Assembly: GCA_022822365.1 (NCBI GenBank) | Contig: JAJEBV010000037.1 | Location: forward strand, 1 to 64,000 | Length of the DNA stretch: 64,000 nt | Direction: 5' to 3' | DNA from: Thermoanaerobaculia bacterium | Lineage (GTDB): Bacteria > Acidobacteriota > Thermoanaerobaculia > Multivoradales > Multivoraceae | Part shown: piece by piece, positions 53,222-62,176 of the stretch | How the letters are laid out: each line of letters begins with the position of its first letter | Position numbering within the stretch: the first letter of the stretch is position 1 | Position numbers and translations under genes: made by a program | The notes under the pieces: model-generated | What the model was told of the DNA's origin: nothing | The model's database searches: none | What the model saw: the letters and a program-made list of their open reading frames with translations, nothing else

Positions 53222-54058
53222 ATGGATATCGGCATCTTCATCTTCCCGACCGGCGACTCGATACGGCCCGACGAGCTCGGCGCCGAAGTCGAGGCCCGAG
53301 GTTTCGAGTCGCTCTGGTTTCCGGAGCACACTCACATTCCGACCTCGCGGCGGAGTCCCTTCCCGGGCGGCGGGGAGTTGCCGCCCGAGTACTCCCGTTC
53401 CCACGATCCGTTCGTCGCGCTGACCGCGGCCGCGATGACAACGAAGAGAATCAGGCTCGCCACCGGCATCTGCCTGATCATCGAGCGCGACACGATCACC
53501 ACGGCCAAGGCGGTGGCGAGTCTCGACGTGCTCTCGAACGGCCGCTTCGTCTTCGGCATCGGCGGCGGCTGGAACCGGGAAGAGATGGAGCACCACGGAA
53601 CGGACTACGCGACCCGGTTCGCGAAGCTCGAGGAGCAGGTGGCGGCGTTCAAGACGATCTGGACCGAGGACGAGGCGGAGTTCCACGGCCGCCACGTCGA
53701 CTTCGATCCGATCTGGTCCTGGCCGAAACCCGAGCAGAAGCCCCACCCGCCGATCGTGCTCGGCGGCGGAACCGGCTACACCCGCCAGCGCGTCGTCGAC
53801 TTCTGCGACGGCTGGCTGCCGATCGGAAGGGATACCGACGCGGTGCTGGAAGGCATCGAGGACTTGAAGCAACGTGCGGAGAAGGCCGGCCGCGCCATGG
53901 ACACGATCTCCATCAGCGTCTTCGGCGCACCGCCGCAGCAGGACGTGCTCGATGCCTACGCCGAGGCCGCTGTGGACCGCGTCATCCTGCCGCTTCCGCC
54001 GCAGGGCAGGGAGAAGATCCTGCCGCGGCTCGACCGCTACGCCGCGTTGCGGACCTAG
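53222..54058 (+). CDS. LLM-class F420-dependent oxidoreductase
   Basis: 278 aa, ATG at 53222. The luciferase-like barrel is clear: ARGFESLWFPEHTHIPTSRR, FVALTAAAMTTKRIRLATGICLIIERD, LDVLSNGRFVFGIGGGWNREEMEHHG and PPIVLGGGTGYTRQRVV. This pattern (HTHIP, GGGWNREE) is characteristic of the F420-dependent subset such as TIGR03619. It differs from the longer LLM enzyme at 38603-39733. Its end overlaps the convergent YbdK-like gene by 4 bp. Confidence 0.88.
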   Translation: MDIGIFIFPTGDSIRPDELGAEVEARGFESLWFPEHTHIPTSRRSPFPGGGELPPEYSRSHDPFVALTAAAMTTKRIRLATGICLIIERDTITTAKAVASLDVLSNGRFVFGIGGGWNREEMEHHGTDYATRFAKLEEQVAAFKTIWTEDEAEFHGRHVDFDPIWSWPKPEQKPHPPIVLGGGTGYTRQRVVDFCDGWLPIGRDTDAVLEGIEDLKQRAEKAGRAMDTISISVFGAPPQQDVLDAYAEAAVDRVILPLPPQGREKILPRLDRYAALRT

Positions 54059-55206
54059 CGGTCGGCGGCGGTCTCCTTGACCAGTAGGTCGACCACTTCC
54101 CGCAGCGCCTCTTCCTTGCTCGCTCCCTCGACCAGACGCAGCCGGTAGAGGTCGAGCTGCCGGTCGGCGCTGGAGCCTTCGCGGACGATCGACAGGCTGT
54201 GCCGGAGTTCCGGCTCGCAGCCGAGGGCGCGGGCGTCTTCGGCGAGTTCGTCTGTGAGTTCCTGCAGTTCGTCGGCGATGTCGATGCGGCCGCCGCGCCG
54301 GGTGTCGCCCAGGAAGGCCAGCAGGCCGTAGCGCTGGGCGAGCCACTTGTTCTCGACGATGATCTCGGTCGGCGGCTCGGGCGGCAGCGTGCCTTCCCGG
54401 TCGTGCCGCGCCAGCATCCGGATCAGGGAGGCATAGAGAGCGACGATGCACATCGCGTCCTCGATCGCCGGACAGGTGTCACAGATTCGAAGCTCTACTG
54501 TCGGGAACTTGTGGGACGGACGGATGTCCCACCAGATCTCGCTGCCGTCGGCAATGAACGCCATGCGCTGGTACTCGCCGACAAGCGCCTCGTAGTCGGC
54601 TCGGGAGGCGAGTGGCCCGGGGATGCTGGTGCGGGGCATCGCCTCGAAGAGATTCAGCCGGTTGCACTTGAACCCCGACTCGCGGCCCTTGCCGAACGGC
54701 GACGAGGCGGAGAGCCCGATGAACAGGGGCAGGTAGCGCCGGAGCGCCGTCATGACGCGGACCCGGGTGTCGAAATCCCCGAAGCCGGCGTGCACGTGCA
54801 TGCCGCAGATGACCAGGCGCCGGACCGTCTCCTGGTAGGTGGAGGCGAACTGCCGGTAGCGTTCCTTTGGCGTCGGAAGCTGGGCTTCCCAGGCCGCGAA
54901 CGGATGGGCCGAGGCGCCGATCACGGCCGCGCCGTGGGCTTGCGCCGCCTCGATGACGAGCCGGCGGGACGCCTTCAGGTCCTCGCGCACGCCGGTAACC
55001 GAGTCGTGGACGGCGGTGTTCGTTTCGATCTGGGAGCGAAGGAACTCCCGGACCACCTGCTGGCCGCCGGCGGCCGCGCTGCAGGCTTCGAAGATGCCGG
55101 GATCGGGATCGCTCAGGAGGTCGCGCGAGTCCGGATCGACGAGGAAGAGCTCCTCCTCGACACCGAGGGTGATCGTGACGTCGTCGCCGTTCGGGTAGGG
55201 GCTCAT
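54055..55206 (-). CDS. ybdK: YbdK-type carboxylate-amine ligase (GCS2 family)
   Basis: 383 aa, about the usual length for YbdK. LGVEEELFLVDPDSRDLL is the conserved N-terminal metal-binding strand, and VICGMHVHAGFGD and EIWWDIRPSHKFPTVELRICD are further signature blocks of the glutamate-cysteine ligase 2 family. It joins a carboxylate to an amine using ATP; YbdK has weak glutamate-cysteine ligase activity, and the natural substrate is not settled. It is 82 bp after the symporter gene on the same strand. Confidence 0.9.
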   Translation of the reverse strand: MSPYPNGDDVTITLGVEEELFLVDPDSRDLLSDPDPGIFEACSAAAGGQQVVREFLRSQIETNTAVHDSVTGVREDLKASRRLVIEAAQAHGAAVIGASAHPFAAWEAQLPTPKERYRQFASTYQETVRRLVICGMHVHAGFGDFDTRVRVMTALRRYLPLFIGLSASSPFGKGRESGFKCNRLNLFEAMPRTSIPGPLASRADYEALVGEYQRMAFIADGSEIWWDIRPSHKFPTVELRICDTCPAIEDAMCIVALYASLIRMLARHDREGTLPPEPPTEIIVENKWLAQRYGLLAFLGDTRRGGRIDIADELQELTDELAEDARALGCEPELRHSLSIVREGSSADRQLDLYRLRLVEGASKEEALREVVDLLVKETAADR

Positions 55207-55261
55207 CGTCGGCGGACTCTACGCCGTCTGGCGCCCGTGGGCGAACTCAGTAATGGCGAGC

Positions 55262-55281
55262 CGCGGCCCTTTCGGGCCGCG
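55262..55281. repeat. Palindrome CGCGGCCC-TTTC-GGGCCGCG
   Basis: A perfect 8-bp stem with a TTTC loop in the 81-bp gap between the symporter stop and the YbdK-like start. It resembles the other GC-rich intergenic hairpins of the window and may end transcription of the symporter gene. Confidence 0.55.
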
Positions 55282-55287
55282 TTCGCT

Positions 55288-56505
55288 TCAGTAGTTGAGC
55301 TCCTCGCCTTCGGATTTCGCGATGATTGCCGCGCCGACGGAGTCGGACGTGATGTTGACCATCGTCCGGAACATGTCGAGCGGGCGGTCGACGCTGAGCA
55401 TCACGCCGGCGAGCGCGTAGGCCTCCGGCGTGGTCAGATCGATCGCCTCGAGCACGATGAAGATCATCACCAGACCGGCCGACGGGATCGCCGCTGCGCC
55501 GACGGAGGCCAGCAGCGCGGTCAGCACGACGACCAGCTGTGTATAGAGCGACAGTTCGACGCCGAGGGCCTGGGCGATGAAGAGGGCGCCGACGATCTCC
55601 AGCAGGGCCGTGCCGTCCATGTTGACGGTAGCGCCCATCGGCGCGACGAAGCTGCTGACCCGGTTCGAGGCGCCGACCTTCTCCCGCAGGCACTTCATCG
55701 TCATCGGCAGGGTGGCCGCCGACGAACTGGTCGAGAACGCCATCGCCATGGCGGACGCCATGGCGCGGTAATGGTGGATGGGGTTCTTTCTGGAGAGCAG
55801 GGCGAAGAGCAGCGGCAGCACGACGAACACGTGCAGCGACAGGCCGACCGCGATCGTCAGCACGTACTTGCCGACCTGCTGGAACACGTCGATGCCCATC
55901 TGGCTGACCGCGCGGGCGAGCAGGGCGAAGACGCCGATCGGCAGCAGGCGGATGACCCAGGTCGTCACCTTCATCATCGCCTCGAAACCGGCGCTGAAGC
56001 CGTCGCGGAGCAGGTCTCCGGTCTTGCCGGTCATCACGCCGATCGCGGCGCCGAGCACGATCGAGAAGAAGATGAGCCCGAGGATGTCGCCACCGGCCGC
56101 GGCGCCGACCGGATTGTCCGGGACGAGGCGCTGGAGGATGTCGGCCATCGAACTGGGCGTCTGCAGGTCCTCAGGTGTGAGCGGCGCCACCCCTTCGGGC
56201 ATGACGAGACCCCTGCCGGGCCGTATGCTGTTGGCCAGAGTCAGGCCGACCAGGATTGCCATGAAACTGCTCAGCGTGTACCAGAGGAGAGTCTTGCCGC
56301 CCAGGCGACCGATCGACCGGCCGTCGCCGATGCCCGACACGCCGTGCACGATCGAGGTGAAGATCAGGGGCACGATGACCATCCTGAGGAGGCGCATGAA
56401 GAGGTCGGCGACCCATGCGATCCAGCCCACCTCTCCGAAGACCAGGGCGAAGCAGAGCCCCGCCGCCATTCCGATCAGTACCTGCCAGTGAAGTGCGAGT
56501 TTCAT
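55288..56505 (-). CDS. Dicarboxylate/amino acid:cation symporter (DAACS, GltP-like)
   Basis: 405 aa from an ATG at 56505, giving the standard MKLALHWQVLIGMAAG beginning. About eight TM helices and two re-entrant hairpins: LRMVIVPLIFTSIVHGVSGIGD, TSSSAATLPMTMKCL (the first serine-rich hairpin tip), FVAPMGATVNMDGTALLE (the NMDGT substrate/sodium site) and SVGAAAIPSAGLVMI (second hairpin). It imports acidic amino acids or C4-dicarboxylates with sodium or protons. Its start codon shares a CATG with the divergent aminopeptidase gene. Confidence 0.92.
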   Translation of the reverse strand: MKLALHWQVLIGMAAGLCFALVFGEVGWIAWVADLFMRLLRMVIVPLIFTSIVHGVSGIGDGRSIGRLGGKTLLWYTLSSFMAILVGLTLANSIRPGRGLVMPEGVAPLTPEDLQTPSSMADILQRLVPDNPVGAAAGGDILGLIFFSIVLGAAIGVMTGKTGDLLRDGFSAGFEAMMKVTTWVIRLLPIGVFALLARAVSQMGIDVFQQVGKYVLTIAVGLSLHVFVVLPLLFALLSRKNPIHHYRAMASAMAMAFSTSSSAATLPMTMKCLREKVGASNRVSSFVAPMGATVNMDGTALLEIVGALFIAQALGVELSLYTQLVVVLTALLASVGAAAIPSAGLVMIFIVLEAIDLTTPEAYALAGVMLSVDRPLDMFRTMVNITSDSVGAAIIAKSEGEELNY

Positions 56506-57676
56506 GAGTCGGCAGGGTAGCACGCGAAAACGGAGGCTTCGCCGCCCGTTTCGGCGCCGTCCGCGCGTACTCGCGCTGGCCGCTGCCGGGGTGCTGGCGG
56601 CGCTCGTGGCGAGCTGCGGCAGTGTCCGCTACTACTCCCAGGCGGTGTGGGGCGGGGCCGATGTCCTGGTGAAGCGCAAACCGATCGATCGCCTGCTCGA
56701 ACCGGGCCGCGCGCAGGTTCTGTCGGCCGCGACCCGGGAACGGCTGAGCCTCACCCAGGAGATTCGCGACTTCGCCAGCCGGGAACTCGGGCTTCCGGAC
56801 AACCGGAGCTATCGCAGCTACGCCGACCTCGGCCGGCCCTACGCGGTCTGGAACGTCGTCGTCGCGCCCCGGCTCAGCCTGGAACCGAAGACCTGGTGCT
56901 ACCCGTTCGCCGGTTGCGCCGCCTATCGCGGCTACTTCAACGAGCGAGCCGCGCGGCGCCACGGTGACCGGCTGGCCTCAGACGGCTACGACGTACGCGT
57001 GGGCGGAGTGGCGGCCTACTCGACACTGGGCTGGTTCGCGGATCCGGTGCTCAACACCTTTCTCGACTACGCCGAGGCGGACCTCGCGGCGCTGATCTTC
57101 CACGAGCTCGCCCACCAGGTGGTCTACGTCAAGGACGACAGCGCGTTCAACGAGTCCTTCGCGACCGCGGTCGAGGTCGAAGGCGTGCGCCGCTGGCTAC
57201 GTTCGCTCGGCCGCGACGAGGAACTCGCGGCCTTCGAGAGTGGCCGGCGGCGCCGGCACGACCTGAACCGCTTCCTGCTCGAGGCGCGCACGGAACTCGA
57301 GGCGATCTACGGCAGCGACGACAGCGACGAGCGGAAGCTGGCCCGGAAGGCGGAACTGTTCCGGGCGCTGCCCTCGCGCTACCGGAGTGAACTCGTGCCG
57401 GCCTGGCGCGCGGCGGGCGTCGACGCGGGCGGCGAGTCGAACCTGGGCGGCTGGTTGTCGCGGCTCAACAACGCGGACCTCGTGTCGGTTGCGACCTACA
57501 ACGATCTCGTGCCGGCGTTCCGGGCCTTGCTGGAGGCGTCGGGAGGCAGTCTCCCCGCGTTCTACGCGGAAGTGGAGCGGCTGGCTGGCCTGGAACCGGA
57601 TGAACGGCGCCGCGCCCTCGACTCGCTGGCTACCGGCGGTCCACCACCGCCCGCGCTCGGTCCGGATAGTCGGTGA
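56504..57676 (+). CDS. Predicted HExxH zinc aminopeptidase, lipoprotein-like (COG4324 type)
   Basis: 390 aa from the ATG at 56504, after a very Arg-rich n-region. A hydrophobic stretch ends in a lipobox-like VASCG. The metallopeptidase motif is HELAHQ (FHELAHQVVYVKDDSAFNESFATAVE), the latter glutamate being a probable third zinc ligand. RYYSQAVWGGADVL near the N-terminus is typical of the predicted aminopeptidase family PF10023. It likely acts in the periplasm. The 3' end overlaps the convergent phosphodiesterase gene by 47 bp. Confidence 0.85.
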   Translation: MSRQGSTRKRRLRRPFRRRPRVLALAAAGVLAALVASCGSVRYYSQAVWGGADVLVKRKPIDRLLEPGRAQVLSAATRERLSLTQEIRDFASRELGLPDNRSYRSYADLGRPYAVWNVVVAPRLSLEPKTWCYPFAGCAAYRGYFNERAARRHGDRLASDGYDVRVGGVAAYSTLGWFADPVLNTFLDYAEADLAALIFHELAHQVVYVKDDSAFNESFATAVEVEGVRRWLRSLGRDEELAAFESGRRRRHDLNRFLLEARTELEAIYGSDDSDERKLARKAELFRALPSRYRSELVPAWRAAGVDAGGESNLGGWLSRLNNADLVSVATYNDLVPAFRALLEASGGSLPAFYAEVERLAGLEPDERRRALDSLATGGPPPPALGPDSR

Positions 57677-58613
57677 ACACGCCGTCGACGCCAAGTTCGA
57701 ACAGGTAGCGCTCCAGTTCCGCTTCGTGACTGTCGTGGCGGTCCGGCACCTGGTCGGCGCGAAACGTGTAGGGGTGGACGGTCAGGCCGGCGTCGTGCGC
57801 CCAGTCGACCAGCTCGGGCTGCCGCTCCAGCATCGTCTTGGCGGGGCCGATGCCGTCGGCGAACTCGGTAACGCCGGCGATGCCCTCGGCGCTCAGGAAG
57901 TGGCGATACTGCTGGACTTCGGCCATCAGGAACACCTGGGGCAGTTCGGAGCCCAGTGCGCGCAGGCGTCTGAGGCTCTCCTCCTCGAAGCTCTGAACGA
58001 AGATCGGGGCGCCACTCTCTCGGTAGCCGTAGCGCCCGACGATCTCGAGCAGGGCTTCCTCCATGGCCTTCCCTTCGGCGCGGTGCCAGGCGGGCGCCTT
58101 GAGTTCGGGATAGATGCCGACCGTTCGGCCGGTGCGCTCGTTCAGACCCTGGACCAGTTCGATCATTTCGGCGAAGGAGGGCACGGCGAATCGGCTGCTG
58201 CCCCTGGGAAAGCGGTTGCCGAGACGTTCCTCGGCCTGAAGCCGCCGGATCTCCTCGAGCGTGAAGTCGGCGGCGTACCAGCGGCCGTCCTCACGGGCAC
58301 GGTCGGGGAAGACCTGCTCGACGTTCGTCGTCGCCTGCAGGTAGATGTCGTGCAGGCAGATCAGGTGGCCGTCCCGGGTCAGGACGAGGTCCGGCTCGAT
58401 GTAGTCGGCCCTCATGCCGTGAGCGAGGGCGTACGCCGGCAGAGTGTGCTCGGGCAGGTAGCCGCTGGCGCCGCGGTGGGCGATGACGATCCTGGCGGGT
58501 GGCGTCACGGCGTCCTCCGTGGCTCCGTCGTCGCCGCCGAGCGCCGCCGTCGAAAGTGCGGAACCGCACACGAGGGCGGCGGCAACGAGCGGGACTCGAG
58601 CGTTCGAGATCAC
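57630..58613 (-). CDS. Secreted glycerophosphodiester phosphodiesterase (GlpQ-like)
   Basis: 327 aa from a GTG at 58613; the signal peptide covers about residues 1-25 (LVAAALVCGSALSTAALG). The GDPD TIM barrel shows VIAHRGASGYLPEHTLPAYALAH, IEPDLVLTRDGHLICLHD and YPELKAP, holding the catalytic histidines and the calcium-binding glutamates. The end VDGVFTDYPDRA is also typical. It hydrolyses deacylated phospholipids to glycerol-3-phosphate and an alcohol in the periplasm. No ribosome site is visible before the GTG, and the repeat of the next gene's end begins 11 bp upstream. Confidence 0.9.
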   Translation of the reverse strand: MISNARVPLVAAALVCGSALSTAALGGDDGATEDAVTPPARIVIAHRGASGYLPEHTLPAYALAHGMRADYIEPDLVLTRDGHLICLHDIYLQATTNVEQVFPDRAREDGRWYAADFTLEEIRRLQAEERLGNRFPRGSSRFAVPSFAEMIELVQGLNERTGRTVGIYPELKAPAWHRAEGKAMEEALLEIVGRYGYRESGAPIFVQSFEEESLRRLRALGSELPQVFLMAEVQQYRHFLSAEGIAGVTEFADGIGPAKTMLERQPELVDWAHDAGLTVHPYTFRADQVPDRHDSHEAELERYLFELGVDGVFTDYPDRARAVVDRR

Positions 58614-58621
58614 GTGGAAGT

Positions 58622-60694
58622 TCAAGGCCGGCCAGAAGGCCGGCGCACCGACACATCGGGCAGGGCCTCGACTTCGACCCGGGCATCGTTGAAGCAGGCG
58701 CCAGCGCCGATGTCGGTCAGGGTGTCCGGCGCCAGGGCGCAGGCGTTCGTTCCCGATTCCGTGCTCCTGGCCCAGACGCCCTTGGGAAGGAGGGCCACTC
58801 CGGGCTTGAGGTCCGGGTTGAGGCGGACGCGGCAGCGGACCTCGCCGTAGTCGTTGAACACCCGCACCCGCGGCTTGTCGCGTCCGAGACCGCGCACGGC
58901 GGCGTCGTCCGGGTGCATTTCCAGCGGCACCTGGCCTGAGCGCAACTGGCCGAAAGTGGAACTCACCGTCTGCGGCACGGAGGGCGAGATGAGCGCCAGC
59001 GGGTACCGTCCATCGCCCGGCTCGGAGTGGAAGGCGTAGAGCCCGCGCGCCGACTCGGCCTCGAGGGACGGCGGGCAGAGATGGACCTTGCGGTCGGCCG
59101 TGTGGGGGAAGACGTCGACGAACTGGATCGGCCGCCGGCCGGTCTCCGGCAGCACGAGACCCTCGTCCGCGAGCTGCCGTTCCCGCTGCCGGCCCAGGAC
59201 CGCCTGCCGCCATTCGCCCTCCGAGCGGGGGTCATCGTCGTGCAGGACTCCGAGCCGGTGCGCGAGCTCTCCGAAGACGCGCAGGTTGGAACGGGCCTCG
59301 CCGACCGGCTCCGTCACCGGCTTCGTGTCGTGGAGCACCATTGCGCCGTAGCCCATCGCCAGGTCGTCGTGCTCCAGGAAGGTCGTCGCCGGCAGCACCA
59401 GGTCGGCGTAGAGGGCGGTATCGGTCATCACCTGGTCGAAGACGACGGTGAAGAGGTCCTCGCGGGCCAGGCCGCGGCGGACGAGTTCCTGGTTCGGCAG
59501 CGTCGCGAGCGGATTCGCGTTGTAGACGAAGAGGACCTTGACCGGCGGGCCCGGGATCGCGTCCGGGTCGGTCAGGACGCGGCCGACGTGGTTCATGTTC
59601 ACGATCCGGGTGCCCGGCGACGGCTCGCGCCAGCCGACGTTGCGGAAGGCGGCGCCGTTGCTCATCGTGTAGCCGCCGGCGCGGACCCCGAACTTGCCGG
59701 CGACGGCGGGCAGGGCGAGGATCGCCGCGACCGCCGAGCCGCCGTTCCGGTTGCGCTCGACGCCCCAGCCGCAGCGGACGACCGCCGGTGAGGACGCGCT
59801 GTAGAGCTCGTAGCAGTGGGCGATGTCGCGCGCCGGAACGCCCGTGACCTCGGCGGCGTGCTCGAAGGTCCAGGGTTCGGCGCGCCGGCGCAGTTCGTCG
59901 ACTCCGCTCGCGTGTTCGGCCAGGAAGTCGAGATCCGCGTCGCCGCGGCGGAAGAGCTCGCGGTGGAGCGCGAGCGCCAGGCACAGGTCCGTGCCGGGCC
60001 GGGGCTGCAGGTGGAGGTCGGCCTGCTTCGCCAGCGGCGTGCGTCTTGGGTCGACGACGACGAGCTTGCCGCCGCGGGCACGAGCGGCGCGCAGGATCGG
60101 CACCAGGTGGATTCCGGTGGAGGAGGGATTGGCGCCCCAGACGATCGCCAGTTGCGCGTGTTCGTAGTCCTCGAGAGCGACGCCGGCCATCTTGCCGTAA
60201 AGGCCGAGCGCGGCCGCTGTGCTGGGCGCGGCGCACACGGTGCGTGCCAGCGCCGAGGCGCCGAAGCGGCGGAACAGAATCGCATCGGCCGTATCCTGGG
60301 TCAGCAGGCCGTTCGAGCCGCCGTAGCTCAGCGGCAGCACGGACTCGCCGCCCAGCGCGGCCCTCGCCTCCGTCATCCGCTCGACGATCAGGTCGATGGC
60401 GAGCTCCCAGGAGATCGGCTCGAACCGGCCTTCGCCCTTGCGGCCGGCACGGCGCGCCGGGTGGAGCAGGCGGTCCTCGCCGTAGAGATGCCGCGAAATC
60501 CGGCCGACCTTGGAGCAGATGAAGCCGCCGGTCAGCGGATGCGCGACCTCGGGTGGCGCGGCGCGCACCTTGTCGACCCGGCCGTCCCGGACCTCGACCT
60601 CGAGGGAGCAGGAGTCTGGGCAGTCCAGCGTGCAGGCGGTGTGATGAATGGTGGCCTGCGGAGCCTGGCCAAGCGTCGGATCAGCGACGGTCAT
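58622..60694 (-). CDS. Molybdopterin-dependent oxidoreductase (MopB family)
   Basis: 690 aa from the ATG at 60694. The 4Fe-4S motif is C21, C25, C29 and C60 (ACTLDCPDSCSLEV and GFICSKVG), a CxxxCxxxC spacing. Molybdopterin-binding blocks follow: LSYGGSNGLLTQ, AIVWGANPSSTGIHLVPILR, LVVVDPRRTPLAKQADLHLQPRPGTDLCLALAL and a C-terminal dinucleotide-binding domain (VRVFNDYGEVRCRV). No Tat signal is seen, so it is cytoplasmic. No partner Fe-S or membrane subunit is adjacent. The last eight residues (VRRPSGRP) are encoded by a palindromic repeat. The substrate is unknown. Confidence 0.88.
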   Translation of the reverse strand: MTVADPTLGQAPQATIHHTACTLDCPDSCSLEVEVRDGRVDKVRAAPPEVAHPLTGGFICSKVGRISRHLYGEDRLLHPARRAGRKGEGRFEPISWELAIDLIVERMTEARAALGGESVLPLSYGGSNGLLTQDTADAILFRRFGASALARTVCAAPSTAAALGLYGKMAGVALEDYEHAQLAIVWGANPSSTGIHLVPILRAARARGGKLVVVDPRRTPLAKQADLHLQPRPGTDLCLALALHRELFRRGDADLDFLAEHASGVDELRRRAEPWTFEHAAEVTGVPARDIAHCYELYSASSPAVVRCGWGVERNRNGGSAVAAILALPAVAGKFGVRAGGYTMSNGAAFRNVGWREPSPGTRIVNMNHVGRVLTDPDAIPGPPVKVLFVYNANPLATLPNQELVRRGLAREDLFTVVFDQVMTDTALYADLVLPATTFLEHDDLAMGYGAMVLHDTKPVTEPVGEARSNLRVFGELAHRLGVLHDDDPRSEGEWRQAVLGRQRERQLADEGLVLPETGRRPIQFVDVFPHTADRKVHLCPPSLEAESARGLYAFHSEPGDGRYPLALISPSVPQTVSSTFGQLRSGQVPLEMHPDDAAVRGLGRDKPRVRVFNDYGEVRCRVRLNPDLKPGVALLPKGVWARSTESGTNACALAPDTLTDIGAGACFNDARVEVEALPDVSVRRPSGRP
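58624..58650. repeat. 27-bp repeat copy (inverted relative to 60747-60773)
   Basis: It contains stem GCCGGCC with loop AGAA (58627-58644). Its 27 bp are an exact reverse complement of 60747-60773, on the other side of the molybdopterin oxidoreductase gene. It encodes the tail of that gene and lies just upstream of the phosphodiesterase start. Confidence 0.8.
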
Positions 60695-60746
60695 CTGTGG
60701 AAGAGTACAACGCAGGACCGACGGATCGCGTCGCCGATCCGGCTGC

Positions 60747-60783
60747 CGGTGCGCCGGCCTTCTGGCCGGCCTTCCGGAAGGCC
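60747..60783. repeat. 27-bp repeat copy plus 16-bp palindrome
   Basis: Stem GCCGGCC with loop TTCT (60753-60770) runs into a perfect palindrome GGCCTTCCGGAAGGCC (60768-60783). It lies in the divergent gap between the molybdopterin oxidoreductase and serC. The 27-bp part is the inverted match of 58624-58650. Confidence 0.8.
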
Positions 60784-60861
60784 ATGCATCCTGCAACCAA
60801 CCGAGTTACGATTCGCGCTCCCCGGCTGAGCCCCGGTTCGGCAATCACGCGGACTCTCACG

Positions 60862-61998
60862 GTGACCCTGACGCTCGATCGACAGACTGCGGCGCAGCAG
60901 GCGCCGGAGCGGCGTGTCTTCAACTTCTCGCCGGGTCCGGCCGTGCTGCCGTTGCCGGTCCTTCAGGAGATTCAACGCGATCTGCTGACGTTGCCGGGTG
61001 TCGGCAGTTCCGTGCTGGAGATCAGCCACCGCTCGACGGCGTTCGACGGAATACTCGCCGAGGCGGAGGCGAACCTGCGCGAACTGCTCGCCATCCCGGC
61101 GGACTATCGCGTGCTCTTCCTGCAGGGCGGCGCCTCGCTGCAGTTCTCGATGATTCCGATCAACCTGCTGCGCGGCCAGAACCTGCCGGCGAGCTACATC
61201 CTGACCGGGTCATGGGGCAGCAAGGCAGTGGTCGAAGCGCTCCGGGAGGGACAGGTCCACGTGGCATGGGACGGGAAGGCGGACAACTTCGTGCGGGTGC
61301 CGAAGGACGGCGAGCTCGATCTGCCGCCAGCCTCGGCGTACGTCCACTACACGTCGAACGAGACGATTCAGGGCGTCCAGTTTCGCCGTCCGCCCGCGGT
61401 CGGCGACGCGCCCCTGGTGTGCGACGTGTCTTCGGACTTTCTCTCGGGCCCGGTCGACGTGCGCGACTTCGGCCTGCTCTACGCCTGCGCGCAGAAGAAC
61501 GCCGGTCCTTCGGGACTGACCGTGGTCGTCGTCTCGGACGAGGTTCTCGAACGCTGCGGCGACGACGTGCACTCGATGCTCAGCTTCCGGCGTCAGGCGG
61601 AGAAGGGCTCGCGGCTCAACACACCGAACGTCTTCGGCGTCTACGTGTTCCTGCTGGTGACCCGCTGGCTGCGCGACGAGGTCGGCGGCCTGGAGGCGGC
61701 GGCAGCCGGGGCGGAGGCGAAGACGGGACTGATCTACGACGTGCTGGACGGAGACGGCGGCGAGTTCTACGTCCCGCACGCCGAGCCTGCGAGCCGTTCG
61801 CGCATGAACGTGACCTTCAGGCTGCGTCGTGGTGATCTGGAAAAGGCGTTCGTTGCCGGCGCGGCCGATCGGGACCTCGTGGCGCTCAAGGGTCACCGCA
61901 GCGTCGGCGGCTTCCGCGCGTCGCTCTACAACGCGATGCCCATGGAAGGAGCCGAGCGACTGCGCGACTTCATGCTGGCGTTCCGCGCCAGCCACTGA
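60862..61998 (+). CDS. serC: Phosphoserine aminotransferase SerC
   Basis: 378 aa from a GTG at 60862; an in-frame ATG at 60784 would add 26 residues from the repeat side and is less likely. Class V aminotransferase features: FNFSPGPAVLPLPVLQEIQRDLL near the N-terminus, SVLEISHRSTAFDGIL, FLQGGASLQFSMIPINLL and the PLP lysine in YACAQKNAGPSGLTVVV. LKGHRSVGGFRASLYNAMP closes the family signature. It converts 3-phosphohydroxypyruvate and glutamate to phosphoserine in serine synthesis. No serA or serB is adjacent. No ribosome site is clear. Confidence 0.93.
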   Translation: MTLTLDRQTAAQQAPERRVFNFSPGPAVLPLPVLQEIQRDLLTLPGVGSSVLEISHRSTAFDGILAEAEANLRELLAIPADYRVLFLQGGASLQFSMIPINLLRGQNLPASYILTGSWGSKAVVEALREGQVHVAWDGKADNFVRVPKDGELDLPPASAYVHYTSNETIQGVQFRRPPAVGDAPLVCDVSSDFLSGPVDVRDFGLLYACAQKNAGPSGLTVVVVSDEVLERCGDDVHSMLSFRRQAEKGSRLNTPNVFGVYVFLLVTRWLRDEVGGLEAAAAGAEAKTGLIYDVLDGDGGEFYVPHAEPASRSRMNVTFRLRRGDLEKAFVAGAADRDLVALKGHRSVGGFRASLYNAMPMEGAERLRDFMLAFRASH

Positions 61999-62043
61999 GT
62001 CTCCTGCGATCACAGTAGAGAGGACGGCTGCGCCGGGGCGTAG

Positions 62044-62172
62044 CTCTGGGTGCGCGGGTCTGTCATCCGTGCGCCCGATGACGGCCGCACGGACTGGTTC
62101 ACGGGTCGCGCGAAATCGCGCCACCCGGGTGCTGACCCGCATCAGGCGCGAGCCGCGAAGCGGCGAGCCCGG
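62044..62172. repeat. Long-form structured intergenic repeat
   Basis: It begins CTGGGTGCGCGGGTCTGTCA, like the reverse strand of the element at 14899-15059, and aligns with it for about 100 bp with many substitutions. Hairpin parts GTCGCGCGAAATCGCGC and CCCGGGTGCTGACCCGC are visible. It lies between the convergent ends of serC and the diheme cytochrome gene. It could be a degenerate mobile element or a shared terminator. Confidence 0.6.
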
Positions 62173-62176
62173 GCCC

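Noticed and set aside
58624-60773. Insertion sequence around the molybdopterin oxidoreductase
   Set aside because: The inverted 27-bp copies look like IS ends, but there is no transposase, no target-site duplication that I could see, and the same hairpin type occurs alone elsewhere.
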